A DNA stretch of 38,118 nucleotides from Hespellia sp. (GTDB lineage Bacteria; Bacillota; Clostridia; Lachnospirales; Lachnospiraceae): positions 1 through 38,118 of the forward strand of contig JAQUVD010000035.1 in the NCBI GenBank assembly GCA_028693555.1, given 5' to 3'. Each line of letters starts with the position of its first letter. The stretch's first letter is position 1. Under the pieces are notes generated by a model that did not search any database, had not been told where the DNA came from, and saw only the letters and a list, made by a program, of their open reading frames with translations. Both the position numbers and the translations under genes were made by a program. Positions 8,174-16,848 of this stretch are shown piece after piece.

Positions 8174-11100
8174 ATGTTTTCAAAGTTTAGTGTGCGAAAG
8201 CCGTATACGGTTGTGGTGGCAGTCGTTTTAGTGATTATATTAGGAGTTGTTTCATTTACACATATGACAGTGGATTTACTGCCAAGTATGAACATGCCAT
8301 ATGCGATTGTGATGACAACGTATCCGGGAGCAAGTCCCCAGGAGGTTGAATCAACGGTTACAAAGCCAATTGAACAGGCGATGGCAACCGTCAGCAACAT
8401 TTCCAATGTGTCATCCACTTCGCAGGAGAATGCATCGACCGTTATTTTGGAATTTGAGCAGACTGCCAATATGGATTCTGTAACAATCGAGATGCGTGAA
8501 AGTCTGGACCAGATTAAGGGATACTGGCCGGATACGGTGGCGAATCCGATTATTATGAAGCTGAATCCGGATATGATGCCGGTGATGGTAGCGGCAATCA
8601 ATGCCGGAAGTGACAATGTCTTTGAATCTAGTACGACAATTGAAAATGAAATTCTTCCGGAAATTGAGAGCCTGGAAGGGGTCGCGTCGGTATCAACGTT
8701 TGGAACCGTGGAACAGACGGTACAGGTAACGATCAATCAGGATAAGGTCGATTCGACCAATAGGAAGATTCAGAATGCGTTAAATGGACAGTTTGACGAT
8801 GCACAGGCACAACTGGATGAAGGCAAAGCGGCAATTGAATCGGGCAGGAGTCAACTCGAATCAGGAACGCAGCAGTTGGAGAGTCAGCTGTCACAGGCGG
8901 ATAATGCGCAGGCACAGATCATTGAAGGAGAGGCGCAGATTGATTCGAAATTGAGTGAGCTGGATGCGGCACAAGATAAGCTGAATGCAGCACAGGTAGA
9001 GTTAGATGTCAACAGATCACTGATTGATACTGCATATCAAACTGCGTTAAATGCGGCCTATGCACTGATTGATGCAGATGATACAACATCAGAAGAAGAA
9101 AAGAAAGCAGCGAAGGATGAGGCAAAGAAAGGATTAGATGAGACATTTGCGGCTCAATATGCGCAGATAGATATTGCGCAGCAGACCATTACAAACAGTT
9201 TTCAGCAGCTCACGGATGGCAGGTCACAGCTTCAGGCGGCAAAAGATCAGTTGACTGCCGGTAAGATTTCGCTCGCGCAGGCACAGGCACAGATCGAGAC
9301 AGCAAAAATCGGTGCAACGATTCAAATGGCAACGGCCAATGCACAGCTGGCGACATCAGAGACGAAATTAGACGAAGGCCAGAAAGAACTCAACGACTCC
9401 CGGGAAGCAGCATTAGAGGCTGCGGATGTGACGAAGACGGTAACCGCTGAGATGATTGGAACGCTGCTGACGGCAGAGAATTTCTCGATGCCGGCGGGAT
9501 ATGTGAACGAGGATGGAACGGATTATCTGATACGAATCGGGGATAAGTACGATGATATCAGCGGAATTGAAGCGATGCCGTTATTCGATATGGGAATCGA
9601 AGGACTGTCTGCGATAAAATTATCAGATGTTGCAGATGTAGAATATGTCAACAATGCAGATGAGACTTATGCGAAGATTAATGGAGAACCGGGAGTACTC
9701 CTTACGATTCAGAAACAGACAGGGTATTCTACCGGTGATGTGAGCAAACGCCTGACAGATAAGTTTGAATCTCTGAAAAAGGATAATAAAGATGTCGATA
9801 TCGTAACACTGATGGATCAGGGCGTTTATATTGACCTGATCGTAAATTCGGTCCTTCAAAACATGGTATTTGGTGCAATGCTGGCAATCTTGATTCTGCT
9901 GTTGTTCCTGAGAGATATCCGGCCGACATTTATCATCGCCTGCTCAATCCCAATCAGCGTGGTCGCGGCATTGGTTCTGATGTATTTCAGCGGTGTGACG
10001 CTGAATGTTATTTCACTGTCGGGACTGGCACTTGGAATCGGAATGCTTGTCGATAACTCTATTGTAGTAATCGAGAACATTTACCGTATGAGAAATGAAG
10101 AAGGGATGTCTGCGAAAGAGTCGGCAATCGAGGGCGCGAAACAGGTATCCGGTGCGATTGCAGCATCGACACTTACAACAATCTGTGTGTTTGCACCAAT
10201 TGTATTTACAGAAGGAATTACAAGACAGTTATTTGTCGATATGGGTCTGACGATTGCATATTCACTTCTGGCAAGTCTGTTGATTGCCCTGACGCTGGTT
10301 CCAATGATGGCTGCAGGACTGCTTAAGAAGAAAGAAAAACAGGAGACAAAGGTATTTCTTAAAATTCGTGATGTATATGAGAAGCTGCTTCGTAAGGCAC
10401 TGCATTTCAAACCGCTTGTGCTTCTTCTGGCACTGATTATGTTCGGTGTCAGTGGCGTGCTAGCAGCATCGAACGGAACAGCATTTATGCCGGATATGGA
10501 AAGTACTGAGATCAGCATGACGCTTACTACGGAAAAAGGCAGTACGATGGATGAGACAGGTGCGATTGCAGATGATGTCATGGAGAAACTCAAGACAATT
10601 GATGACATTGAAGATGTTGGTGCAATGGTTTCGACTAACTCATATACTGGTCAGGTCTCATCAACCAATGAAGTTGAGATTTATGCGATTCTGAGTGATA
10701 AGCGCAAATTAGATAACGATAAATTGCAGAAAAAGATAGAAGAAGTCACCAAAGATGAGGCGTGTGAATTGGACGTTAGTATGTCGAACATGGATATGAG
10801 CGCGCTTGGAAGCAGCGGTGTAGTTGTAGAGATTAAGGGAAAGGATCTGGATACGCTGCAGACGATTGCAAAGGATATGGCAAAAATCGTGGAGGACACT
10901 AAAGGAACAGCAAATGTATCGAACGGTCTGGATGATACAACCGGAGAGCTTCGCGTGAATGTGAAGCAGGAAGAGGCAATCAGGCATAATCTTACGACGG
11001 CACAGATATATAAGGCTTTGGCAGAAAAGTTGAGTACGGCATCGGCAGCGACAACCCTGACAACAGATCTGGATGATTATGATGTGTTTGTTGTGGATCA

Positions 11101-11944
11101 GAAAAATGAAGAACTCACGAGAGAGGGGATTAAGAATCTGGCGATTACGGCAACGAAGCAGGATGGAACGACAGAAGAGGTGAAACTCAGTGATATTGCG
11201 GAATTTGAGGATGCAGTCGGTCTGCAGTCCATCAATCACGATGCGCAGAGTCGGACGATCAGCGTGACAGCAGAGGTTGCAGAAGGTGATAATATAGGAC
11301 TTGTAAGCAATCGGGTCAGCAAGGCAATTTCTTCTTATGACATGCCGGACGGTTACACGTATGAGATGAAAGGCGAGGATGAGACGATTAATGATTCGAT
11401 GGTTGAACTGCTGAAGATGCTTGGACTTGCGATCCTGTTTATGTATCTCATTATGGTAGCGCAGTTCCAGTCATTGCGATCTCCGTTTATCGTAATGTTC
11501 ACCGTTCCGCTTGCGTTTACAGGAGGATTTCTTGGACTCTTCCTTACAGGAAGTCCAATCAGTGTGATTGCAATGATTGGATTTGTGATGCTGTCCGGTA
11601 TTATTGTAAATAATGGTATTGTATTTATTGATTATACGAATCAACTCATGGCGTCCGGTATGACGCAGCAGGATGCATTGGTAGAGGCAGGGCGCACAAG
11701 GCTTCGTCCGATTATTATGACAGCACTTACGACAATTCTCGGACTTTCTACCATGGCAGTCGGCGTAGGAATGGGGGCAGATATGGTTCAGCCGATGGCA
11801 GTTGTAACAATCGGTGGATTACTATATGGAACCCTGTTGACGTTATTTGTAGTACCTTGCATTTTTGATCTTTTCCGTAAACGCGAAAAAACAAGAATCA
11901 AGGATAGCATAGAAGAAGATGAGGAAGAGATAACGGAAGAATAA
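8174..11944 (+). CDS. RND-family efflux permease with periplasmic-side coiled-coil insertion (SwrC/HAE1-like)
   Basis: The 1256-residue protein follows the AcrB plan: first helix at about 11-31, a porter domain, a six-helix block from about 560, a second porter domain, and a last helix block from about residue 1075. Conserved stretches include LPSMNMPYAIVMTTYPGASP and MLVDNSIVVIENI, plus a second-half helix motif MLSGIIVNNGIVFIDY. At the proton-relay position AcrB has two Asp; here the sequence is DN, as is common in Gram-positive homologues. Residues of about 195-420 are an added heptad-rich region full of Gln, Ala and Glu (for example DAQAQLDEGKAAIESG), explaining a length about 200 residues above AcrB. 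No adaptor or outer-membrane channel gene is nearby, as expected in a monoderm. The start has AGGAGAGAGG upstream. Confidence 0.93.
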   Translation: MFSKFSVRKPYTVVVAVVLVIILGVVSFTHMTVDLLPSMNMPYAIVMTTYPGASPQEVESTVTKPIEQAMATVSNISNVSSTSQENASTVILEFEQTANMDSVTIEMRESLDQIKGYWPDTVANPIIMKLNPDMMPVMVAAINAGSDNVFESSTTIENEILPEIESLEGVASVSTFGTVEQTVQVTINQDKVDSTNRKIQNALNGQFDDAQAQLDEGKAAIESGRSQLESGTQQLESQLSQADNAQAQIIEGEAQIDSKLSELDAAQDKLNAAQVELDVNRSLIDTAYQTALNAAYALIDADDTTSEEEKKAAKDEAKKGLDETFAAQYAQIDIAQQTITNSFQQLTDGRSQLQAAKDQLTAGKISLAQAQAQIETAKIGATIQMATANAQLATSETKLDEGQKELNDSREAALEAADVTKTVTAEMIGTLLTAENFSMPAGYVNEDGTDYLIRIGDKYDDISGIEAMPLFDMGIEGLSAIKLSDVADVEYVNNADETYAKINGEPGVLLTIQKQTGYSTGDVSKRLTDKFESLKKDNKDVDIVTLMDQGVYIDLIVNSVLQNMVFGAMLAILILLLFLRDIRPTFIIACSIPISVVAALVLMYFSGVTLNVISLSGLALGIGMLVDNSIVVIENIYRMRNEEGMSAKESAIEGAKQVSGAIAASTLTTICVFAPIVFTEGITRQLFVDMGLTIAYSLLASLLIALTLVPMMAAGLLKKKEKQETKVFLKIRDVYEKLLRKALHFKPLVLLLALIMFGVSGVLAASNGTAFMPDMESTEISMTLTTEKGSTMDETGAIADDVMEKLKTIDDIEDVGAMVSTNSYTGQVSSTNEVEIYAILSDKRKLDNDKLQKKIEEVTKDEACELDVSMSNMDMSALGSSGVVVEIKGKDLDTLQTIAKDMAKIVEDTKGTANVSNGLDDTTGELRVNVKQEEAIRHNLTTAQIYKALAEKLSTASAATTLTTDLDDYDVFVVDQKNEELTREGIKNLAITATKQDGTTEEVKLSDIAEFEDAVGLQSINHDAQSRTISVTAEVAEGDNIGLVSNRVSKAISSYDMPDGYTYEMKGEDETINDSMVELLKMLGLAILFMYLIMVAQFQSLRSPFIVMFTVPLAFTGGFLGLFLTGSPISVIAMIGFVMLSGIIVNNGIVFIDYTNQLMASGMTQQDALVEAGRTRLRPIIMTALTTILGLSTMAVGVGMGADMVQPMAVVTIGGLLYGTLLTLFVVPCIFDLFRKREKTRIKDSIEEDEEEITEE

Positions 11945-11971
11945 TCTGCAAAGGATGAAGGAGAAATCGAA

Positions 11972-12508
11972 ATGATTAACAGAGCGATTGTATTTGCGAC
12001 AAAAGCACATGCAGGACAATATCGGAAAGGAACAAAGCGGCCGTATATTGTTCATCCGGTTGAGGTTGGTGATATCGTGGCATCCATGACACTGGATGAA
12101 GAGATTCGATGTGCAGCAGTTCTTCATGATACCATTGAGGACTGTGACTGGGTAACTGCAGAGATTATCAGTGAAGAATTTTCTCCACGGGTTGCAGATA
12201 TTGTAGCACAGGAAAGTGAGGACAAATCAAGGACATGGAAAGAGCGAAAAGGACACACAGTCGAACATCTTAAAAACGCTCCGATTGAAGTGCAGATGAT
12301 TGCACTTGCAGATAAGCTTTCGAATATGAGAGATATCGACCGCGATTACCCTGTGTTTGGGGATGAACTCTGGAATCGGTTTAATATGAAAGAGAAAGAT
12401 ACAATCGGCTGGTATTATAAAGGCGTGCGAGATGCACTTGAGGATGCATTTGCAGGAAAACCGCCTTATGAGGAGTATTGCAGGTTGGTGAAAAAGACGT
12501 TTGGGTAA
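11972..12508 (+). CDS. HD-domain protein, RelA/SpoT-type (p)ppGpp hydrolase-like (small alarmone hydrolase)
   Basis: The 178-residue protein consists only of the metal-dependent HD hydrolase domain found at the N-terminus of Rel/SpoT. His13 (KAHAGQ), His28 (VHPVEV), the His-Asp pair at 52-53 (VLHDTIED) and Glu56-Asp57 are present, and ALADKLSNMRDI carries the later conserved Asp. There is no synthetase, TGS or ACT domain, so a hydrolase-only role on ppGpp or a related nucleotide (Mesh1/SAH type) is inferred. It starts 27 bases after the RND gene behind AAGGAG and is probably co-transcribed with it. It ends 10 bases from the convergent PduL gene with no clear terminator in between. Confidence 0.85.
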   Translation: MINRAIVFATKAHAGQYRKGTKRPYIVHPVEVGDIVASMTLDEEIRCAAVLHDTIEDCDWVTAEIISEEFSPRVADIVAQESEDKSRTWKERKGHTVEHLKNAPIEVQMIALADKLSNMRDIDRDYPVFGDELWNRFNMKEKDTIGWYYKGVRDALEDAFAGKPPYEEYCRLVKKTFG

Positions 12509-12517
12509 GAATGAGGC

Positions 12518-13159
12518 TTATCTTTTTATGCCTTCCAATACTTCGTTTACCCATTTGTCCATGCTATAGCGTTTGGAGTCAAAGAGTTTTAGCAGCACGC
12601 CAAAGGGCTCGGTATCACTTGCGAACGCATTGGCTTCATCCGTATCGACATGCATTGCAAGCCGAAAATCAGGACTGACACGCACCACGACGTCGGCGTA
12701 GATCAGAGAACGCTCATAGCTGGTGGTCAGGACGAACACAATATCATTATCCTCGACCTGCAGAAGCGTTGCCTCGCGCGGCGTCATATGGATATGGCGT
12801 TTGGCGGCGATGACGCCCTCTGTGATATCGATAGAAATATCACCATTTACTAACGTACATCCGGGAGTACCAGCGATGTCACCTGATTGACGGATGACAT
12901 GCGGTACTCCTATTTTTTTGGTGTCAGTAATGGATAATTCGACCTGTGTCTGTTTGCGGAAAGGCCCAAGAACGGCAACGTTCTCAAAGCTGCCACGAGG
13001 TCCCCTGATTGTAATTCTCTCTTCGGCGAGGTATTGTCCTGGCTGACTGAGGTCTTTTTTGCGCGTAAGAGTCCGGCCCTTGCCAAATAGTACTTCAAAA
13101 TCTTCCTGGCTGACATGGATGTGTCTCGCAGATATCTCAATTGGTATTCTAATACTCAT
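12518..13159 (-). CDS. pduL: Phosphate propanoyltransferase / phosphotransacylase, PduL type
   Basis: PduL-type enzymes interconvert acyl-CoA and acyl-phosphate (acetyl or propanoyl) and are unrelated to Pta. The 213-residue product shows the duplicated PTAC signature: PIEISARHIHVSQED near the N-terminus and AAKRHIHMTPREA in the second half, with the His residues that bind zinc. The protein begins directly at the first catalytic motif, so it lacks the N-terminal encapsulation peptide found on microcompartment PduL. No shell or diol-dehydratase genes are nearby. It is therefore probably a cytoplasmic enzyme linked to acetate or propionate formation. The start has GAGGAG upstream and a promoter at 13201-13209. 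Confidence 0.9.
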   Translation of the reverse strand: MSIRIPIEISARHIHVSQEDFEVLFGKGRTLTRKKDLSQPGQYLAEERITIRGPRGSFENVAVLGPFRKQTQVELSITDTKKIGVPHVIRQSGDIAGTPGCTLVNGDISIDITEGVIAAKRHIHMTPREATLLQVEDNDIVFVLTTSYERSLIYADVVVRVSPDFRLAMHVDTDEANAFASDTEPFGVLLKLFDSKRYSMDKWVNEVLEGIKR

Positions 13160-13200
13160 AATGAACGCTCCTCTGACTTACTGGAAATATGTTGTCTTAT

Positions 13201-13209
13201 ATTATAACA
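13201..13209 (-). promoter_or_regulatory. Extended -10 element for pduL
   Basis: On the minus strand TGTTATAAT is a perfect TATAAT preceded by TGn. No good -35 hexamer is visible at 16-18 bases, which is tolerated by extended -10 promoters. The pduL ATG lies about 40 bases downstream. Confidence 0.5.
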
Positions 13210-13230
13210 TATTTGTGATAGGACAGGAAG

Positions 13231-14079
13231 TTGAAAAAGCAGTATAGAATCCCGACTGAGTGGAATATAATAGAAGAAAAAATGAAAAATGAGAAGATGG
13301 AGAATATTAAAAAACAATTCACACTGGGAATGTTATGCCTCATCATGCTGACCTGTGTCAGCAGACTGCAAAATGAGGTGTGTCAGAACACAGGCACGTT
13401 ACAAAAGGTGAAGGTGCAAAAGCAGCAGGAAGATGTAAAATCCGAGGATGCTTCCGACGAAAACGCAGAAGCTTCTGCCGGGGATATCACCACGGAGGAC
13501 TCTGCGGATACTGCTGCAAGTGCTGCCGTGGAGGTGAATGCGGAGAATGGATATTCTATCATGGGGGAGAGCAGCGTGACACTTGGGCAGATGACTTCTT
13601 TTTTTGAATCAAGCGGGAAGACCTATCCATCGGAAGCACTGGCACAGGGGGGAGCACCGACCATTGAAGACTACTGTCAGATGTTTTTAGAGGAGTCCGC
13701 CGCAGAAGGGATACGCGCTGAGATTCCTTTCGTGCAGAGCATGAAGGAGACCGGCTGGCTGCAATTTGAGGGGGTCTGTGATATCAGTCAATACAATTTT
13801 GCCGGACTCGGTGCGACAGGAGGAGATGTAGCGGGGGAATCATTTACCGATGTCAGGACCGGTATCCGCGCACAGATTCAGCATTTGAAGGCGTATGCAA
13901 CGACAGATCCACTAGTGGAAGGCTGTGTTGACGGGCGATATGCACTTGTGAAAAAGGCCTCAGCTCCATATGTACAATGGCTTGGGCAGCAGGAAAATCC
14001 GGAAGGCTATGGATGGGCAACCGATCCGGGGTATGGAATATCCCTTGCGGAAATGATTCAGAACCTTAAGAGTTTCTAA
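13231..14079 (+). CDS. Exported/membrane-anchored glucosaminidase-domain protein
   Basis: The 282-residue product has a short basic cytoplasmic start, one hydrophobic segment (FTLGMLCLIMLTCV), an acidic Ala/Glu/Asp-rich linker, and a C-terminal domain from about residue 140. That domain resembles the FlgJ/LytG endo-beta-N-acetylglucosaminidase fold: IPFVQSMKETGWLQFEG carries the candidate catalytic Glu, followed by YNFAGLGATGG and FTDVRTGIRAQIQHLKAYA. It should act on peptidoglycan outside the membrane. TTG at 13231 is used as start because AGGA lies 7 bases upstream. ATG at 13282, 17 codons later with a weak SD, is an alternative and would place the hydrophobic segment closer to the N-terminus. 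Confidence 0.82.
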   Translation: MKKQYRIPTEWNIIEEKMKNEKMENIKKQFTLGMLCLIMLTCVSRLQNEVCQNTGTLQKVKVQKQQEDVKSEDASDENAEASAGDITTEDSADTAASAAVEVNAENGYSIMGESSVTLGQMTSFFESSGKTYPSEALAQGGAPTIEDYCQMFLEESAAEGIRAEIPFVQSMKETGWLQFEGVCDISQYNFAGLGATGGDVAGESFTDVRTGIRAQIQHLKAYATTDPLVEGCVDGRYALVKKASAPYVQWLGQQENPEGYGWATDPGYGISLAEMIQNLKSF

Positions 14080-14095
14080 ATTATCGTCAAAATCT

Positions 14096-14124
14096 TTGAC
14101 AAATCACTGTTACAAGGATATTAT
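14096..14124 (+). promoter_or_regulatory. Sigma-A promoter of valS
   Basis: A perfect -35 TTGACA (14096-14101), a 17-base spacer and -10 TATTAT (14119-14124) are present. Transcription would start about 35 bases before the valS ATG. That leaves no room for a T-box leader. Confidence 0.8.
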
Positions 14125-14166
14125 ATACCTTAGATTATTCTGCAATATGATATACAGGAGGAAGCT

Positions 14167-16818
14167 ATGAGTAAGAACTTAGAGAAGACATACAATCCGA
14201 AAGAGATTGAAGACAAGCTATATAAGAAGTGGTGTGAGGAGAAATATTTCCACGCTGAAGTAGATAGAGACAAGAAACCCTTTACCATTGTGATGCCGCC
14301 ACCGAATATCACAGGTAAGCTCCACATGGGACATGCGCTCGATGAGACGCTGCAGGATATTTTGATCCGTTATAAGAGAATGCAGGGATATAACGCACTT
14401 TGGATTCCGGGAACAGATCATGCCGCCATTTCTACAGAGGTGAAAGTGACGAACCAGCTCAAAGAAGAAGGCATTGATAAGAAGGAACTTGGCCGTGAGA
14501 AATTCCTTGAGAGAACATGGGAGTGGAAAGAAGAGTACGGCGGAACCATCAATGAACAGCTCAAGAAGCTCGGCGTATCCTGTGACTGGGACAGAGAACG
14601 CTTTACAATGGATGAAGGATGCTCCAAAGCAGTAGAAGAAGTTTTCATTAAATTATATGAAGAGGGCTACATTTACAAGGGATCGCGTATCATCAACTGG
14701 TGTCCGGTATGTAAGACCTCTCTTTCTGATGCAGAAGTAGAGCATGAGGATCAGGAAGGACATTTCTGGCATATCAAGTATCCAATTGTTGGAGAAAAAG
14801 ACCGTTTCCTTGAAATTGCGACCACGCGTCCGGAGACGATGCTTGGAGATACCGCAATCGCAGTCCATCCGGATGATGACAGATACAGAGACATCGTAGG
14901 TAAGAATGTACTGCTTCCGCTGGTGAACAAAGAGATTCCAATCATTGCGGATTATTATGTGGATAAGGAATTTGGAACAGGTGCGGTTAAGATTACGCCG
15001 GCACATGACCCGAATGACTTTGAAGTGGGCAAACGTCACAACTTAGAAGAAATCAACATTATGAATGATGATGCTACGATCAATGAAAAGGGTGGCAAGT
15101 ACGCAGGAATGGACCGCTATGAAGCAAGAAAAGCAATTGTAGAAGACCTTGAAAAAGAAGGATATCTTGTGAAAATCGTTCCGCACAGCCACGCAGTCGG
15201 TACACATGACCGCTGCGGAACAACGGTTGAGCCACTGATCAAACAGCAGTGGTTCGTCAAGATGGAAGAGCTTGCAAAGCCGGCAATTGATGCTTTGAAA
15301 AAGGGAGATCTGAAGTTCGTACCGGAACGTTTTGATAAGATTTATCTACATTGGCTTGAAAATATACGTGACTGGTGTATTTCGAGACAAATCTGGTGGG
15401 GACACAGAATTCCTGCATATTACTGCACAGAATGCGGTGAATTTGTAGTCGGACATGAGGCGCCAGAGAAATGTCCGCACTGTGGGAACACAGAATTTAC
15501 ACAAGATGAGGATACACTAGACACATGGTTCTCATCTGCACTCTGGCCGTTCTCGACACTTGGCTGGCCTGAGAAGACAGAAGATTTAGATTATTTCTAT
15601 CCGACCGATGTGCTTGTGACCGGATATGACATCATCTTCTTCTGGGTGATCCGTATGGTATTTTCAGGATTTGCACATACAGGGGAGACACCATTTCACA
15701 CGGTCTTTATCCACGGACTTGTTCGTGACTCACAGGGACGCAAGATGAGCAAGTCTCTGGGGAATGGAATCGATCCGCTCGAGATTATTGACCAATATGG
15801 AGCAGATGCACTTCGTCTGACGCTTGTAACGGGCAATGCACCGGGAAATGACATGCGTTTCTATCTCGAAAAGGTAGAGGCAAGTCGTAACTTTGCGAAC
15901 AAAGCATGGAATGCTTCCAGATTTATCATGATGAACATGGAAGATAAGACCATCACAGAACCGGAAGACTTTATGTTAAGACCTGCAGACCGGTGGATTT
16001 TATCGAAGGTCAATACACTTGCAAAAGATGTTACAGAAAATATGGACAACTTTGATCTTGGAATTGCAGTGCAGAAGGTCTATGACTTTATATGGGATGA
16101 ATTCTGTGACTGGTATATTGAAGTCGCAAAATATAGAATTTATCATGCAGAAGAAGATTCAGAGGGTGCAAACTGTGCACTCTGGATATTGAAGACCGTA
16201 CTTGGAAATGCACTCAAGCTGCTGCATCCATATATGCCATTTGTCACAGAGGAAATCTACAGCGTATTGATGCCGGAAGAAGAGTCGCTTATGATGTCTT
16301 CATGGCCGGTGTACAAAGACGAATGGAATTTCCCTCAGGCAGAATACCTTATGGAACACTGGAAAGCAGTTACAAAGGGAATCCGTAATATCCGCGCAGA
16401 GATGAATGTAGCGCCAAGCCGCAAGTCAAAAGTATATATTATCTCTGAGGATCAGGCATTGTGTACAGGATTCAACCTGATGAAGGAAGCCTGCAAACCG
16501 CTGGTACTTGCAAGTGACATTATCATTAGTCATAAGAAAGACGGAATTGCAGACGATGCGGTATCCATTGTGGTTCCGGATGCAACAGTTTACCTTCCGA
16601 TGGAAGACCTTGTAGACTTTGAGGCGGAACTTGCCAGACTGACAAAAGAAAAAGAACGCCTGGTCAAAGAGATTGCCAGAGCAACCGGAATGTTAAAGAA
16701 TGAGAAGTTCCTGAGCAAGGCACCTGAGGCAAAGGTAGAGGAAGAAAAAGAAAAGCTGGAGAAGTATACACAGATGCTCGCGCAGGTGGAAGAACGTCTT
16801 GCGGGTATGAACAAATAA
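14167..16818 (+). CDS. valS: Valyl-tRNA synthetase
   Basis: A class I aminoacyl-tRNA synthetase charging tRNA-Val in the cytoplasm. The 883-residue product has the normal bacterial length. HIGH appears as HMGH at 53-56 within [15 protein letters not shown], and KMSKS at 526-530. The editing (CP1) domain is marked by [17 protein letters not shown], and a Cys-x2-Cys pair region (YCTECGEF / KCPHCGN) could bind zinc. The C-terminal coiled-coil arm typical of ValS is visible from about residue 810. AGGAGG lies just upstream of the ATG. It heads a probable operon with the LtaS-like gene and folC, although a terminator-like hairpin sits at the next gene start. Confidence 0.97.
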   Translation: MSKNLEKTYNPKEIEDKLYKKWCEEKYFHAEVDRDKKPFTIVMPPPNITGKLHMGHALDETLQDILIRYKRMQGYNALWIPGTDHAAISTEVKVTNQLKEEGIDKKELGREKFLERTWEWKEEYGGTINEQLKKLGVSCDWDRERFTMDEGCSKAVEEVFIKLYEEGYIYKGSRIINWCPVCKTSLSDAEVEHEDQEGHFWHIKYPIVGEKDRFLEIATTRPETMLGDTAIAVHPDDDRYRDIVGKNVLLPLVNKEIPIIADYYVDKEFGTGAVKITPAHDPNDFEVGKRHNLEEINIMNDDATINEKGGKYAGMDRYEARKAIVEDLEKEGYLVKIVPHSHAVGTHDRCGTTVEPLIKQQWFVKMEELAKPAIDALKKGDLKFVPERFDKIYLHWLENIRDWCISRQIWWGHRIPAYYCTECGEFVVGHEAPEKCPHCGNTEFTQDEDTLDTWFSSALWPFSTLGWPEKTEDLDYFYPTDVLVTGYDIIFFWVIRMVFSGFAHTGETPFHTVFIHGLVRDSQGRKMSKSLGNGIDPLEIIDQYGADALRLTLVTGNAPGNDMRFYLEKVEASRNFANKAWNASRFIMMNMEDKTITEPEDFMLRPADRWILSKVNTLAKDVTENMDNFDLGIAVQKVYDFIWDEFCDWYIEVAKYRIYHAEEDSEGANCALWILKTVLGNALKLLHPYMPFVTEEIYSVLMPEEESLMMSSWPVYKDEWNFPQAEYLMEHWKAVTKGIRNIRAEMNVAPSRKSKVYIISEDQALCTGFNLMKEACKPLVLASDIIISHKKDGIADDAVSIVVPDATVYLPMEDLVDFEAELARLTKEKERLVKEIARATGMLKNEKFLSKAPEAKVEEEKEKLEKYTQMLAQVEERLAGMNK

Positions 16819-16848
16819 TAACGCAGTACATGTAATAAGAGGTTGTGA

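Noticed and set aside
8047-8736. Upstream extension of the SDR reading frame giving a 475-residue protein
   Set aside because: The extra part overlaps the start of the divergent RND gene, has no SD and lacks family similarity. The ATG at 8046 has an AAGGAG at the right distance and begins at the Rossmann strand.
10709-11239. Long antisense open frame within the RND gene (also 10081-10608)
   Set aside because: It lies wholly opposite a strongly supported gene, is rich in unlikely residues and has no SD. It is a codon-usage shadow.
14080-14166. T-box leader for valS
   Set aside because: The promoter at 14096-14124 leaves only about 35 bases of leader, too short for a T-box, and no T-box consensus is seen.
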